64,000 nucleotides of DNA from Pyrrhoderma lamaoense (GCA_002794735.1 NBAZ01000003.1:1-64000); one strand, 5' to 3'; numbered from the stretch's first letter, positions 23,000-35,361 are shown. The notes: generated from the sequence alone by a model not told the origin. Made by a program: numbers and translations.

Positions 23000-25900
23000 A
23001 TGTCTCTTCTCTCCCGATTTCTCACCAAAACCGCCACATATGCAGATGCTTTTGCTCGTTCTACAGCTCCCGTAGACCCGGAAAGAAGACCGTCGGCCAC
23101 AAGCGCTGTTGCTTCTCATCTCGCTCATACAACTCATGATTTAAATTATGTTCTAAATCGAGGTCGTCCTTTCCACCTTGATGATATCGTATGTTCCTAC
23201 TTGGCTTTGTCCATCCCCAAACTCAACCCTCACAATTGTGCCACCTGACTGGTACCTCAGCCAGCATATGTAGACGCTCTAAGGAATGTTGATGGTGGTC
23301 CAGGTCTCGATGATCGCAAGATGCTTGTGAGTTCTCTCACCTCTAATATTCTGAAGTGATGTCATTAATGTGTACTCCAGCTTGAAAAAGTGCTAGTGCT
23401 CATGTCTCGCCTCCCCCAGACAGCGTGTTCGCAAAGCAACTTGAGGTTGTCACAATTGACTTATGTGCGTGTGCTCCTTTACGGTCTTTCAATTCAACCC
23501 CTATCATCATTTCATTTGCTAAACAAATATATATGGGGCAAGCTATCTGCAATTAAGAGCTGGCACCCAGCATTATTATTTCTCATGACATCGCTTATGC
23601 TAGTCCCTAACATATTCTTCGTTCACCCTGCTCCTAAATATCATAATTTGATAATTCTGGTATGCGAGTCGCGTAGCAAACATGAACAAAGCTACATCAC
23701 ACACATACCGAATTAGGAAAGCTGACGATGAGTGACTATGCCTCATATATTGACTTGGTGCTTCAAGGCAATCATATTAACACCGCTTAACAGAGCAATC
23801 TTGCCCCTAAGTTTGAAATAAAACTCAATCAATTCTTTTACTTTTTTATATCTGCAATTTCTATCTCATATTTTCAATTCATCTTCTTCATCTGAAACAT
23901 AGCTGATTTACAATCGTCCTTACGGCTAATATTAGTATACAAGGATCTACCGCATCCTCCTGAGTCCTATCTACCATTACTTACCACTACTTCCCCTTCA
24001 ACATCTGCTTTCCCCGTCTCGACGACAAGCCCTGGAGGCATAAAATCCGAAGGCAGTTATGTTTCTACATCAGGCTATGAGCAGGCCGAGATGCATCGGG
24101 CTTATTCCCGCCCAGCGCTGTCGTACCCAAACTTATCTTCCTCTACTTACCCATTAAGTCAAAATGACTTTTCTCAAACTGGTTTGGTGGTGAGCAGGCG
24201 ACCATATGCGGCCAGGTCTGCGGATGGATCTGGTTATAGCCTTACTATTCCTTCATTGGGTATGGCAGGCATGCCTTATGCGCGAACAGTTCCACCAACA
24301 ACACCCATTTACGTGCGTACTCTTCCAGACCCTGGTCTGGTATTTGATACTCTTTTAGCACGAAGGCCATCACACTGTTCGGATTATCCACATGGGAAAG
24401 GAAAGGGACATCAAAAGGCTACCGAGCTCAGATCCACATGCCACGCCTGGACATACCGTCCTACCAGAAACAGATAAAGACGGATTTGCGCCACACCCTG
24501 GAGGGCTTAATAGCTTGTTCTTCGCATTTGCGGATCTAATCATACATTCAGTATTCAATTCTAGCCATTCTCAGCCTGGTGTGAACGATGTATCATCTTA
24601 TCTTGATCTCAGTCCACTTTATGGAAGCAGCAAAGCGGACAACGATAAAGTGAGACGTCAAGATGGATCGGGAAGACTGTGGGAAGATGTGTTCGCAGAT
24701 GGAAGAATTCTATTTATGCCCCCCAGTGTCGGAGCCCTGTTGATACTGTTCTGTAGAAATCATAATGTAAGCACCCCATTGTCTGATAAACGTGTACTAC
24801 CCTGGCCATTCATTGTATATTCGCAGTATATCGCCTCAAAGCTCTTACAGATAAACGAGAACGGCTATTTTGTAGAAGATCTACAATCTTTGTCTCCTGA
24901 GGACAGACAAGCACAGGATGATGAGCTATTTGCTCGCTCACGTCTAGTTAATTGCGGATGGTTCATGCAAGGTATTCTCCGTGACTACGTCGGATCTATT
25001 CTTGGTCTTGTGCGTGATGGCTATGATTGGCGCCTCGATCCACTGGCGGCAAGTAGAGAATTGGACCATTCTGTAAGTGAAAGGGGCAGGGGGAATATGG
25101 TTAGCATGGAGTTCAACTTCATGTATCGATGGCACCATTCCTTGAGCAAGGAAGATACTAAATGGACAGAAAGCATATTTGCAAGAGTTCTAGGGATGAT
25201 GGACGTTGAAGAAAGGCAACAGAAGGGCGAGAACGTCTGGAAGATCAATATTGAGGACTTCACCCGTGCAGTAGCAGACAATATTCGTCCTCCTTCAGAT
25301 GTAAAAACTTGGACTTTTGATGGGTAAGTATTGAAACCACGTTTATGATGCTTCTTTCATATAACATTACGACAAGCCCAAACGGCATTAGTTTACAACG
25401 CGACCCTGTGACTGGTTCCTTCCATGACGAAGACCTCGCTAAAATCTTACAGAATGCCACAAGAGCCAGAGCAGGGGCATTCAAGGCGCGTGGGATCCCG
25501 AGGTACTAAGAGTTGTAGAAGTGCTTGGTATCACTCAATCGCGTGCTTGGGGAGCTTGTACCGTAAGCTCACTTCTTTTATTACAAACTCGAGCTCCGAT
25601 TCTAGATGTTTGATCATGAAACACGCTAGATGAATGATTTTAGACGATTCATGGGACTAAAGCCTTTTGCATCGTTCTCTGAATGGAACTCCGATCCAGA
25701 AATCAGTAGATCAGCCTCGGCCCTATATGGGGGTGATATTGAGCAACTTGAACTTTATGTTGGCCTACAAGCGGAGGAAGGTAAACCGCCTATTGAAGGT
25801 GCCGGGTTGTGCTCTGGATATACGATCACAAGGGCTATCCTGGCGGATGCTGTTGCCCTAGTGAGGGGGATCGTTTCTTAACGACGGAATTTAACAGTAT

Positions 25901-27836
25901 GTGTTTCCTCTCCTATTCCTGCTTCCTACGACTTACCTATATTTAAAGTATTTAACTTGACATCTTGGGGATACCAGGATGCATTTGCTCAGATGAACGA
26001 TGGTGCTTACGGTGGAGAAATAACTCGATTGCTATATAGGACTCTTCCCGGATATTATCCGGTCAATTCGGCTTATGCAAGATTCGCTTTCCTTGACCCG
26101 GAATTCATGAAAGAAGTACTACTTAAACGCTCCGCAGATGTCAACGATTATGATTTCGAGAGACCGGGAGTAAAGAAAGAGATTATCGTTGTAGATGGTG
26201 CACTAGCTCGAGAAATACTTGTTACTGGAGGGAAAGAAGGGGAAATTTAAGCAACATCAGCAGAATCAGAATCGGTCAATTGCTCGAGAAGAAGGATTTC
26301 GATACGATGAAATTTGGTCTCGTTGGAGATACGCTTAATCATCTGAACTTAGACGGGCGATACGGAACGCTTCTCGGGCAAGTCACGGAGAGGCTTCTTA
26401 CGGAACGGTCCCTTTCTCTATCTAACCCTGATAAAAAATGCGTTGATATTGTGAAAGACGTACTAAGCCTTGTACCAGTATACTTCGTCTCAGAGGAACT
26501 TATTGGCTTCCCTTGAAGACGTATCAATCACCTTTAGGAGAATATAGGGACAGCGAGCTACGGGATATGTTTGATGTTGTTGCGAAGTAGGCCCATCTAT
26601 CTGTCTCTGTATAAAGAACCGAACTAATGAATTTTCTATTCAAAGTTATGTTTTTGAGAATAAGGATGAATATATGGCATGGGTACTCAGACAAGAAGCA
26701 CGAAAAACCGTAAAGATAGGAATCATGTAGTTACAGAACATCTCAAGAGGCTGATGAGTCAAGGGCTGGTGCGGACATTTCATATATACATGTTTTTTAC
26801 AAGCTAATCATTCGTCTAAAGATAACCAAATTGACGAACCCTCTCACACAAATCTGGAAGGACGAAAATAAACGAAGCGATACATTTTTATCCGAGCTTC
26901 TGTCCCGAGCAAGAAAAGAATATACCTCGAGAAATACCGACAAATGTGACTTTATAGAACTCGTAGCAAACACGATAGTAGCAAATCTACTACCCTCTAC
27001 GGCAATCTACGCCAAGGCGGCTGTGAATATTGTTGATGCATTCTTGAGCGAAGACATTGTCAAAAAGAACGTACTTATCAATGCGGCTGTGAATCAAACA
27101 GGTTGGGGAATTAATGGCGAAAACAGAAGAATCATATGGATGTACGCTTGTAAAGTGCTGGGTAAGTTCGTTATATATTTACCCGAAATCGAAGTCTGAT
27201 ATAGAGACACACTTTATCTCACAGGTTTCAGTCCTCCTGTTTCAAGCCTTTTATTCGATGTTAAGGAAAGAGTGTCGATCGAAAAATCTAATTTTGAAAG
27301 CGGACAGATTCTATACTGTAATATGATTATCGCAAATCAAAATTCTGAGAAAATATGTTTCGGTCTTGATGAATATGGGTATGTGAATATGTTTTGTTCA
27401 TACTATGTGAAAGCGGTTAACACGGACCCTCAATAGACTTATAAGTATGAAGTTCCTTGAAACTGTGAGCTTTAATTTGTCTTAAACATGAGTACAATCC
27501 TGATATACACGGCAATGCTAGACACTTCCAGAAGTTTTACGCGTGATATTTCGTTTGGAGGGCATCCGCCGTGTTGACGGTCCCTCTGGAAAAGTTAACG
27601 GGTACGCTGTGATTACATCTTATGCTACTTACTACATTTACGATATTTTGAACAGGTTTATTGAGACGCCTTACGAACCTCCCGAGCTCTGTCCTGAGGT
27701 CAGATTCATCACGGCTAAGAGGGGCAACATAACGCCATTCCCCGTCTCACTGATAGCTGAAGTGCGTCATTTTCAAAAACTTTTCCTCTTAATTAATTTA
27801 ACATTGAAATATCAATAGTTCGATCCCATAGTTTGA
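23000..27836 (+). CDS. Ppo-type fatty-acid dioxygenase (haem peroxidase plus P450-like domain)
   Basis: Psi-producing oxygenases oxygenate linoleic/oleic acid to oxylipins that control fungal development. The start is MSLLSRFLTKTATYADAF at 23000. Small exons follow (PAYVDALRNVDGGPG, SRLPPDSVFAKQLEVVTIDL). The peroxidase domain has the distal-His segment ADLIIHSVF, VSSYLDLSPLYGSS, and the Tyr/proximal-His motif EFNFMYRWHHSLSKED. After LTSWGYQDAF comes a P450-like half (YDFERPGVKKEIIVV, DTLNHLNLDGRYGTLLGQV). It ends RLEGIRRVDGPSGK...AEFDPIV-TGA at 27834-27836. The expected haem-thiolate motif before LPEVLRVIF is instead DEYGLISMKFLETT, with no Cys. An extra segment of about 40 residues precedes DKDGFAPHPGG. 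At least six single-base homopolymer breaks (23413-23417, 25497-25499, 25865-25869, 26239-26242, 26510-26512, 26721-26722) plus one near 24360 interrupt the frame. Exon limits in 23460-23940 are uncertain. Confidence 0.85.
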
Positions 27837-28114
27837 ACACGCTCTACTTGAATTGTCTCTTAGGCCCAAGGTCCCACCCCTGAGATTGTATGCTTTATTC
27901 TATTATTGCTTCCCCCTACTTCCTCTGTAGATTCGAAACTCGTTCCTCGAAATAGTTTACAAGTGTGTATAGTATTTTCAGTTTTTCTCGGCAGCTCTTA
28001 TCCCGAAGCTCGTAATGGACCGATAATTATCGTTGTAATACATATTAATATGCAAATACAATAGAACCATGTTAAATATTCCGGGACTACCACACTAGAA
28101 TACCCCTAGTACTT
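27837..28114. other. Short convergent intergenic region
   Basis: These 278 nt are shared by the 3' ends of the Ppo gene (+) and the MLKL-like gene (-). The sequence is AT-rich and no feature is recognised. Confidence 0.5.
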
Positions 28115-31100
28115 TTATCTTGACCTTAATGAAAACCATTTCTTTCTGAGTCGTTGGACCCCACTGAGAGTAGAAGGGTCAAGCGTCTGGCTACATTCAT
28201 CAACCGTCTCAAATTCGTGATGCCCGAGCTTAGTGTACAAAGGTGAGCTGCGTTGTATGATGAGCTCGAACTCCCTGTGTTGAAAATATTTCCACCATCG
28301 ATTACTTTGAATGTAAGGTCCAACACTCTGAAAAGCCTGACGACGAAGGTTTGAACGTATTACGCTAAGTGAGACAGGCTTATTCTTCGGTTGCTTAATT
28401 TGGAATTGGACATATTTGATGACTTTGTCGTCCCTCCTATAAGATTATCGTATATCTTCTCTTAAAAACTACGCTATCTATAAAATTGATCTACTCACCA
28501 AGCCCTTTTACCAACTTTGATTCTGACATCCCATTTGCAACACGCCGGTTGGCAAATGAAGTCTTCCTGGTCGCATTGGAGGAAGACTAGCTCATGTGCT
28601 CTACTTCTAGGGTCCTCCGCAAATATTATTGGAAATGGTTTAGCATCTTCATGTGTATCTATATCAAAACCATAATGCCTCTTGTGCTGGACTTCCGTTA
28701 CTAGAGGGAGAATGTAAGATTGAGCATAATAGAAAGTGCGCTATATGCGCACTAAATATAATATCGGAAGGAGAGGTAGATGGAGTAGTTATCCAGGGAA
28801 TACTATGAAGTAGATAGTCGTAGATCAAGGATATATTCGTCAATTTCTGAACATGATTGGTGTGAGCGCTAGTTCGCATCAACGTGCACTCACTCATAAT
28901 ATGTGGCGTATTGACGTTCAACGCCCACCTATAGTGAATCGTCAATAAATCAATTAAAAGAAAGAAGACTAGAATTTTCACATTTTAGGATCATCATTGA
29001 TGGTCACACATTCCTTCCTTTGCTTTTCAAAGAAACGTAGTATACATGTATGATTATCTTCCATATTGAACAACCCTGGGCTGTCGAATCGCGCATTTCC
29101 GATGCTCTCAAATGCAAATTCATCTTGTTTGCCAGGCTTGAAATATCCGTATGACCCTGGACTCTCATCAGACCAGGGGTCAATCCAAGTACTCATGACA
29201 AAGGCTCCTTTTTGTCTTGTGATAACGAGAATTTGGTGCCATCATTAACCACATGCGCGCCAAGATATCCAATTTTCTTTCGCAGCTCAAGGCTCAGGTC
29301 AAAAGGAGGGATAGCCTGCTCCCTTCTCCATCACCGGAAAGCGTCAAGTTCATAAAGTATCTGTTCAAAAGTTTGGAGTTCTGCCGAAGATGAAGTCAAT
29401 ATGATTCATTGATATCAGAGTCTTCTTACAGCAGGAGGCCAAATTCGATTTGTAGCTGAGATAAAATTTCCTCCATTTGCAGTTAAGGCGATATTTTGCT
29501 GATTCTCTGGGAGCGATACTACAAGCCTGTCTTTGGAATCAAAGATGTATTTGGCGCTCTATTATATTTGAATTAAACTATGTGTTACTGGCATGTGACA
29601 AAACCAGGAGAAAAAAAGGTGTTATACCTTCGCAACCGCGGCAGTAGTAGCTTCCGAGACATCTAGGAGACCTGATATAGCCCTATACGCCGACTTTTGG
29701 AGATCATTCTAAAGATAAGTACATCATATAGGTATAGAAATTATGTGCTCACGAGACTCTGATTACACTAGAAAGTATACAAGAGATAGAGTGATTAGAC
29801 TGAGAAAGAAGTTAAGGCTAGAACTCACCAGTCCAACCATCTTACGAGTAAAACCGACAGCTCCATCCTTTAGTAGAGAGTCTTGAACGAAAGCTGCAAC
29901 GCTACGAGGCTGGGCTATTTCTTAGTCAGTGAGAAAAAAATACATAGGGTGCAGGATAGTCACAGTTGTGGAAGGCTATGATACGTGATCTTCTTGAGAA
30001 CCCGAGCATTTGTGGGAGATTTGGATCTCTATATTTCAGTAAATATAAGGTTAAGATATTACCATATAAAAGCCACACACTTTATCTCCCGATATTTCTT
30101 GAGGTCTTCTAACCATTGCTAGAAAGATATATTATAGATGGATTCAACCCAGCAAACCTATAGCGTACCTTTTGTTGAGATTTGTCATAGCGTTTAACAA
30201 CTCTTTTCTGCCCAAGAACTTCAGCTTCATGAGTGAAAAAGTAGCCATCACCACCCTTAGCTCTTTCTATTTCCCACTCATCTTCACGCAAGTCCCGATA
30301 CTACAGCAGATTATTAGTCTATGGTTACTCATAAATGTTAGTAGATAGTCACATCGGCCTTAAGCTCTTCTAGAATATTTTCATCTTCATTGGCTGGACG
30401 GGCAGGTAGAAGACCATGTTGGCCGCTTCGTAAAAGGTGGTGGACCTCATGGACAGTCTTATTCGTATCTACTGCAACAGGTTGGGAGTCATTGATAAAT
30501 TTATGCAAAGTCTGATTCGTATCAAGAGAAAGCCAGGTCTTAAAGGCGGGTCAAAATATATTTCACGTCACTTCAGTTGAAGTTCTCACCATGAAAGACT
30601 CAAGATCTGACATCAGTGTAGATCCAATGTCCTTGACCTTTCTCTTAACTTCGTCATCCCTTGTGAGAAGCGCTTGAATAATGGCTTCTTTCTCTTTCTC
30701 ATATTCACTGCTTCCCACATAGCAACTCGATCTTCCTGGAACAATAGTATAAAACAAGTAAGTAAACTAGTTTTGAGCGAGATTATAAACATACTTGTGT
30801 AGCTCGTCACGCTTCGTATCAAAATTACCACAATCAAGCCGTCCCTCATGATTCTGGCGTAGGAATTGATCTCACGAAATAGTTTAGTTATATGTTCGAT
30901 AAGTTCTTTGCAGTCCTCATCATTATTCTCAATCTCCTACACATAGCAAGAGGGTCAGCTAAATATAAGAAGGAGTTTATATAGTAGCTACCTGAATAGT
31001 CTCGATAAACTGCCCTAGGATTATTGCTATTCCTTTAAGAGGCCCAAAATTACCGAATTCAGATATACCCTCAGTGAGCTTGACCACATTACGAGCTGAG

Positions 31101-31222
31101 CTAACAGCAGTTCTTCTTGATATACCTAGTCTCCGAAGGAGAAACATGGAGAGATAGAGGAATCGTGCACCGTACTGGAGACAAGTTAACGGTGCAGGTT
31201 GAAAAGGGTAGGTATTCATCAT
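28115..31222 (-). CDS. Large MLKL/HeLo-like N-terminus plus kinase-like protein, copy 1
   Basis: This is a multi-exon minus-strand gene, ATG at 31222, TAA at 28115-28117. The N-terminus reads VVKLTEGISEFGNFGPLKG, then IAIILGQFIETIQ, EIENNDEDCKELIEHITKL and FREINSYA. This pattern is typical of the fungal MLKL-NTD/HeLo-like four-helix bundle (inference from pattern). Next is a charged helix (EKEKEAIIQALLTRDDEVKR). A protein-kinase N-lobe-like part follows: GQKRVVKRYDKSQQ with a candidate beta-3 Lys, a helix WLEDLKKY, and DPNLPQMLGFSRRSRIIAFH, which is like the HPNI-to-beta-5 region. Further exons read AKYIFDSKDRLVVSLPE, KKIGYLGAHVVNDGTKF and STWIDPWSDESPGSYGYF. The last exon starts RDDKVIKYVQFQIKQPK. 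No HRD or DFG is seen, so it may be a pseudokinase. Such proteins may act in regulated cell death or allorecognition. It is paralogous to 58346-60524. Several exons show possible one-base breaks. Confidence 0.6.
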
Positions 31223-32011
31223 TGAACTCCTATCAGCACGGGACCAGGTAAAAATAGAGCAAAAGAAAGAGAAACTGTTACGAAATCATTAATGTGATAC
31301 TTCAGAGAAAACATGATACTTTAGGCGAAGCACAAATGATTCTGTACAATAATGCTGGAGGGCTAGATTTCATAACGTGTCAACTTTGGTCAATATTCTG
31401 GATACAAAACTACATGTAGGAGAAAAGCCACTCGGGGGTTCCCACATTCTAGGTTCCCACGTTTCGCCACTTCATGACTTTCGGGACTATCCGTTTCAAT
31501 AGCCTAAACATGAATATCAGTCTACTCTGCCATAATGTTTCATTTATTACGGCCCATGTCGCTGATAGTTTTTATGAATTCATCTCTCTATCATCATGTG
31601 TCAAAGCCTTACAAATCAAAGCTTTATCGTCTAATACTGTGGTGTGTAATAAAGATTGCCCACGGATTCTGAAAACTCGTTTGGCCTATACCTACTACAT
31701 ACATGTACATGTGATTCATTTACCAGTATCCCGTAGCGTACTCAAGCACCCACCGTTATATGTTCTACGAAAATGAGTATAATTACGGGTAGTTGAATAT
31801 AACAAGGTACGGAAGATGTAGGAATGGCAATTTCCAGAACATAGTCAAAACAAGCAGTATTAACATTAGTTCTGAGGTAGATGTTTACTGGGGATAGCCT
31901 TAGCTAGTGTAGCGGAATGGAGAATACTTAGTGATAGAGCCCCGTAGCCAGTCCTACATGGATCCCCGTTTCGGTTGCTTCTTTCAAATTAGAGTAATCG
32001 ACTACCTTTAT
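31223..32011. other. Intergenic region between MLKL-like gene and palindrome
   Basis: This contains the upstream region of the minus-strand MLKL-like gene and runs to the outer boundary of the left palindrome arm. One 100-codon open frame (31474-31776) lacks any family signature. No RNA gene is recognised. Confidence 0.45.
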
Positions 32012-32232
32012 TCAGTCTCGACTTCTAACAACATATAAATGATATGGTGTATGGTGTGTATAGATGTCCTATACTTGTGATGCTCCCCTTGTGTAGATTG
32101 ATAACTGGGGATGCTCAAGTTGCGAGGATATAGCCGGTCTTCACTCAGAATCTTGGATGCGTTCCATAGTAATATTATTATACTATCAAGTTCTCAATTC
32201 TAGTTTATTAAGTACGATAGACTACATCAACA

Positions 32233-32496
32233 TCAGCCACCAAGAGCTTTCATCTTTGCGTCATCAACACCGTCCTTCTTATGAGGGCAGAACTTTATGT
32301 GTTCCTCTATCGACGCTTTCGTCACTTTATGATTACAGTTCTTGAGAGGACATGTATATGTCTTCGTGGGTGCAGGTGCAGGTACAGGTGCGGGCGTGGA
32401 TGAGGATGAGGATGCGGCTGCAGTCGTGTTTGTTTGTGGCTCTCTGTCTAGGTGTAGAGTTGGGAGCTCTTGGCCAGCTGGTTTCCTTGTAGACAT
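32233..32496 (-). CDS. Small zinc-motif protein, copy 1 (outer, left)
   Basis: The ORF encodes 87 aa, ending KMKALGG. The C-terminal half is near identical to copies 2 and 3: YTCPLKNCNHKV then EEHIKFCPHKK, a CX4C...HX3C arrangement like a C2HC zinc finger. A Pro/Ala/Ser linker precedes it. The N-terminus differs because one A is missing after AAACCAGCTGG and four extra bases follow about 50 nt later. Between those two sites the frame reads GQELPTLHLDREPQTN instead of the PRAPNSTPRQ seen in the inner copies, with no stop. A TATA box lies about 100 nt upstream. The function is unknown. Small size and a single zinc motif suggest a nucleic-acid- or protein-binding role. Confidence 0.6.
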   Translation of the reverse strand: MSTRKPAGQELPTLHLDREPQTNTTAAASSSSSTPAPVPAPAPTKTYTCPLKNCNHKVTKASIEEHIKFCPHKKDGVDDAKMKALGG

Positions 32497-32592
32497 TGTG
32501 CTTGGTGTAGAAGACTGGAGAGAATAAAGAAGCTTGGAAGAGAGACGATGTAAGATGTGATTGATGCTGACTGAATGGGATTAATGACCACA

Positions 32593-32599
32593 TTTTATA
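32593..32599 (-). promoter_or_regulatory. TATA box of zinc-motif gene copy 1
   Basis: TATAAAA on the minus strand lies about 100 nt upstream of the ATG at 32496. The surrounding sequence is shared by all four copies. Confidence 0.55.
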
Positions 32600-33302
32600 T
32601 GTGAATGTACACGCAGAACACATTGACGATGATTCTATTTCTCGTATCGACGATGCCAAATATTACAGATAACGGAAACTGAAGAGAATGATATCTACAC
32701 GGACATTCAACCCCGGACATGGCACAAAGAACAAGTTAGTTCAAACAATGGGATACTATAACTTGAAACCCGAAAAGCAATGCAAATTAGCAGTATACAA
32801 CTCGACTGTCTTGTATTAGTAGAGTTTTCTACTTTTAACCTTATATATTATCAATAGTCTATAAGCGTTTTACACATTATACTTGAGTACTTCGTCTCAT
32901 TTACTAATTCACCAAGTAGTTGATTGAAATATGATGTGGCAAAATAGGATCATTAGTATATGCCCGACGGACGTTCAAGAACCACCATATTATAGTATCT
33001 GTAACAACAATGTAACCCATATAATCTAGAAATAGTGAGAATCAGTAATTCGGAGAATAGTATCGTGAATAGTGATTTACAAATTTCCAGGATGGCGAGT
33101 AATCCTTTGCTCCATGTACAGACATTCTAGCTGGACTACATATCTTAATTTTGCGTTCATTGTAATGTGTGACACGGCCTTGGTAGAGCCGAAACAGAAT
33201 CTACCTTGCTGTACTGATGTGGTCATAACGCGGGTCAATGCGATAAAATAATAATATAAAAACCACATACTCATGACCTGAAACAGTGTAGCACCTTTGC
33301 AC

Positions 33303-33581
33303 TTACGCATGCATGTATCTGTTCGTGTACAAGACAGTCTCAGAATCTATTGAAGCAATATGATCCCTACGCGTAATCACAGGGTCTCGTTGCATTTTAC
33401 CAGATAGTATTCTCCCGTAGAGATTGTTGGAAGAATTATCGATCGAGGGAGATGATAGATGTGATACTTGAATGATAGCGAAGGAGCATAAAATCCAAGT
33501 GTCTGTCTTTTTTATATTTATTTGCTTACGATTGAACCAACTCATGGGTAGCAAACTGGAAGATCCTCGAGGACCTAGCAC
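33303..33581 (-). CDS. Candidate small ORF of palindrome unit A (left)
   Basis: The 92-codon frame ends SETVLYTNRYMHA. Its counterpart in unit B (35158-35361) ends SETVLYTNTPMHALL, and part of the frame (IIQVS, GRILSGK) also aligns despite nucleotide divergence. That hints that this frame could be real. There are no domains, and it overlaps the next frame 33077-33310. It may equally be a conserved non-coding repeat segment. Confidence 0.25.
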   Translation of the reverse strand: MLGPRGSSSLLPMSWFNRKQINIKKTDTWILCSFAIIQVSHLSSPSIDNSSNNLYGRILSGKMQRDPVITRRDHIASIDSETVLYTNRYMHA

Positions 33582-34015
33582 TTCCGATATGCATGCATTT
33601 TAAGTAACAAATAGCTTGAAAAAGCAAGAAATGCCGCCTGATCGTTTCTCAATAATATATATTTGTTAACTAATACCCTTTTGCCTTCTGTGTTCAGTTA
33701 TATAATCGCAAAATCAATTCTACTTAGAACATGATAATAGTGGATATTATTATATTCGCCCTTTACTTGATAAAACTGCCATCATTCCCATTTTTATTCT
33801 CAATCTCGACTTCTAACAGCACGTAAACTATCTGGTGTGTAATAATGACCTTTACTTGTATTATATCCTCCCTGTGTAGATTAGAAACTGGGTATGCCCG
33901 AGTTGTGAGGATATAGCCGGTCTTCACTCAGAATCTTGGATGCGTTCCATAATAATATTATTATACTATCAAGTTCTCATTACTAGTTTCTTAAATTAAA
34001 TAGACTACATCAACA

Positions 34016-34270
34016 TCAGCCACCAAGAGCTTTCATCTTTGCGTCATCAACACCGTCCTTCTTATGAGGGCAGAACTTTATGTGTTCCTCTATCGACGCT
34101 TTCGTCACTTTATGATTACAGTTCTTCAGAGGACATGTATATGTCTTCGTGGGTGCAGGTGCAGGTGCAGGTGTGGTTGTGGATGAGGATGCGGCTGCAG
34201 ATGTGTTTGTGGCTCTCTGTCTAGGTGTAGAGTTGGGAGCTCTTGGTCCAGCTGGTTTCCTTGTAGACAT
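34016..34270 (-). CDS. Small zinc-motif protein, copy 2 (inner, left)
   Basis: This is an intact 84-aa ORF identical in protein sequence to copy 3. The N-terminus MSTRKPAGPRAPNSTPRQR is basic and Pro/Ser rich. A Ser/Thr/Pro/Ala linker follows, then the zinc-like motif CPLKNC...HIKFC (CX4C and HX3C) and the tail DGVDDAKMKALGG. An upstream in-frame ATG at 34369 would add a hydrophobic leader, but that ATG overlaps the TATA box, so transcription should begin downstream of it. I chose the ATG at 34270. There are no introns. The function is not recognised. Confidence 0.75.
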   Translation of the reverse strand: MSTRKPAGPRAPNSTPRQRATNTSAAASSSTTTPAPAPAPTKTYTCPLKNCNHKVTKASIEEHIKFCPHKKDGVDDAKMKALGG

Positions 34271-34368
34271 TGTGCTTGTAAGTAGAAGACTGAAGAGAAT
34301 AAAGAAGCTTGGAAGAGAGACGATGTAAGATGTGATTGATGATGACTGAATGAGAATTAATGACCACA

Positions 34369-34375
34369 TTTTATA
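34369..34375 (-). promoter_or_regulatory. TATA box of zinc-motif gene copy 2
   Basis: TATAAAA on the minus strand lies about 100 nt before the ATG at 34270, at the same position as in the other copies. Confidence 0.6.
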
Positions 34376-35157
34376 TGAATGTACCCAGACACATTGCGGA
34401 TGATTCTAGTTCTCGTATCTACATAGTTTCATACAATGCCAAACCAATACAGATATCGGCATCTGAAGAGAATGATATCTACACGGACACTCAGCCCCGG
34501 ACATGGTACAAAGAACAAGTTAGTTCAAACAAGGGATACTATAACTTGAAACCCGAAAAGAAATGCAAACAAGCAATAAACAATTCGACTATCTTGTACT
34601 GGTATACTAATCTACTTTCAATCTTATCTATATTCAACACTCTATAGGCTTTTTACACATTATACTCATATAACTCGTCTTACTGTCTAACTTACCGAAG
34701 TAGTTGATTGAAATACGATGTGGCAAAAGTGGATCACGAATATATGCTTGACGGAAGCTCAAGTCCCACCGTCTTGTAGTATTCGTAACAACAATGTGAT
34801 CCAAACAGTCTGAGACTGGTAAGGATCAGTAATTCAGAGCGTGGTCTCGGGAAATTATGATTTACACATCTCTAAGACGACAAGTAATCCTTTGCCCCAT
34901 GTACAGACATGATTGGAAATTCTAACTGAATTACATACATCAATATTGCCCATAAAGATGTAGCGTTCATTGCAATTCATTGCATTGTGTGACATAGCAT
35001 TGCTTTGCGAAACAGATTCGATTATTCTCTACTTGTTTGGATGTAGGCATAATGTGGGTCAATGTGATGTAGGAATAGTATAAGAATCTCCGATGCGATT
35101 ATACAATCATCACATAACGATAATCACATACTTGTGGCCCGAAACAGTGTGACATCT

Positions 35158-35361
35158 TTACAATAATGCATGCATGGGTGTGTTCGTGTACAAGACGGTC
35201 TCAGAGCTTACTGAATCGGCTATGGAACCTACAAGTAAAAGTACAAATGTCTCGCTGCATTTATCTGGGGAGTATCTCCCCATGAGGATCCAGGAAGATG
35301 GAAGATGTAAACGACCAGATACATTTATGATAGAGAATGAGTATATGGAGCGATTAGCCAA
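35158..35361 (-). CDS. Candidate small ORF of palindrome unit B (left)
   Basis: The 67-codon frame MANRSIYSFSIINVSG... ends SETVLYTNTPMHALL. The same protein is encoded at 36883-37086 in the right arm. The opposite strand is also open here (35174-35401, MGVFVYKTVSELTES), so the coding strand is ambiguous. Only the minus-strand frame is kept open in the diverged unit A, which favours it slightly. Confidence 0.25.
   Translation of the reverse strand: MANRSIYSFSIINVSGRLHLPSSWILMGRYSPDKCSETFVLLLVGSIADSVSSETVLYTNTPMHALL

Noticed and set aside
34016..34369. 117-aa extended form of zinc-motif copy 2 with a hydrophobic leader (possible secreted protein)
   Set aside because: The upstream ATG overlaps the TATA box, so the transcript should start after it. 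Copy 3 does not keep that leader in frame.
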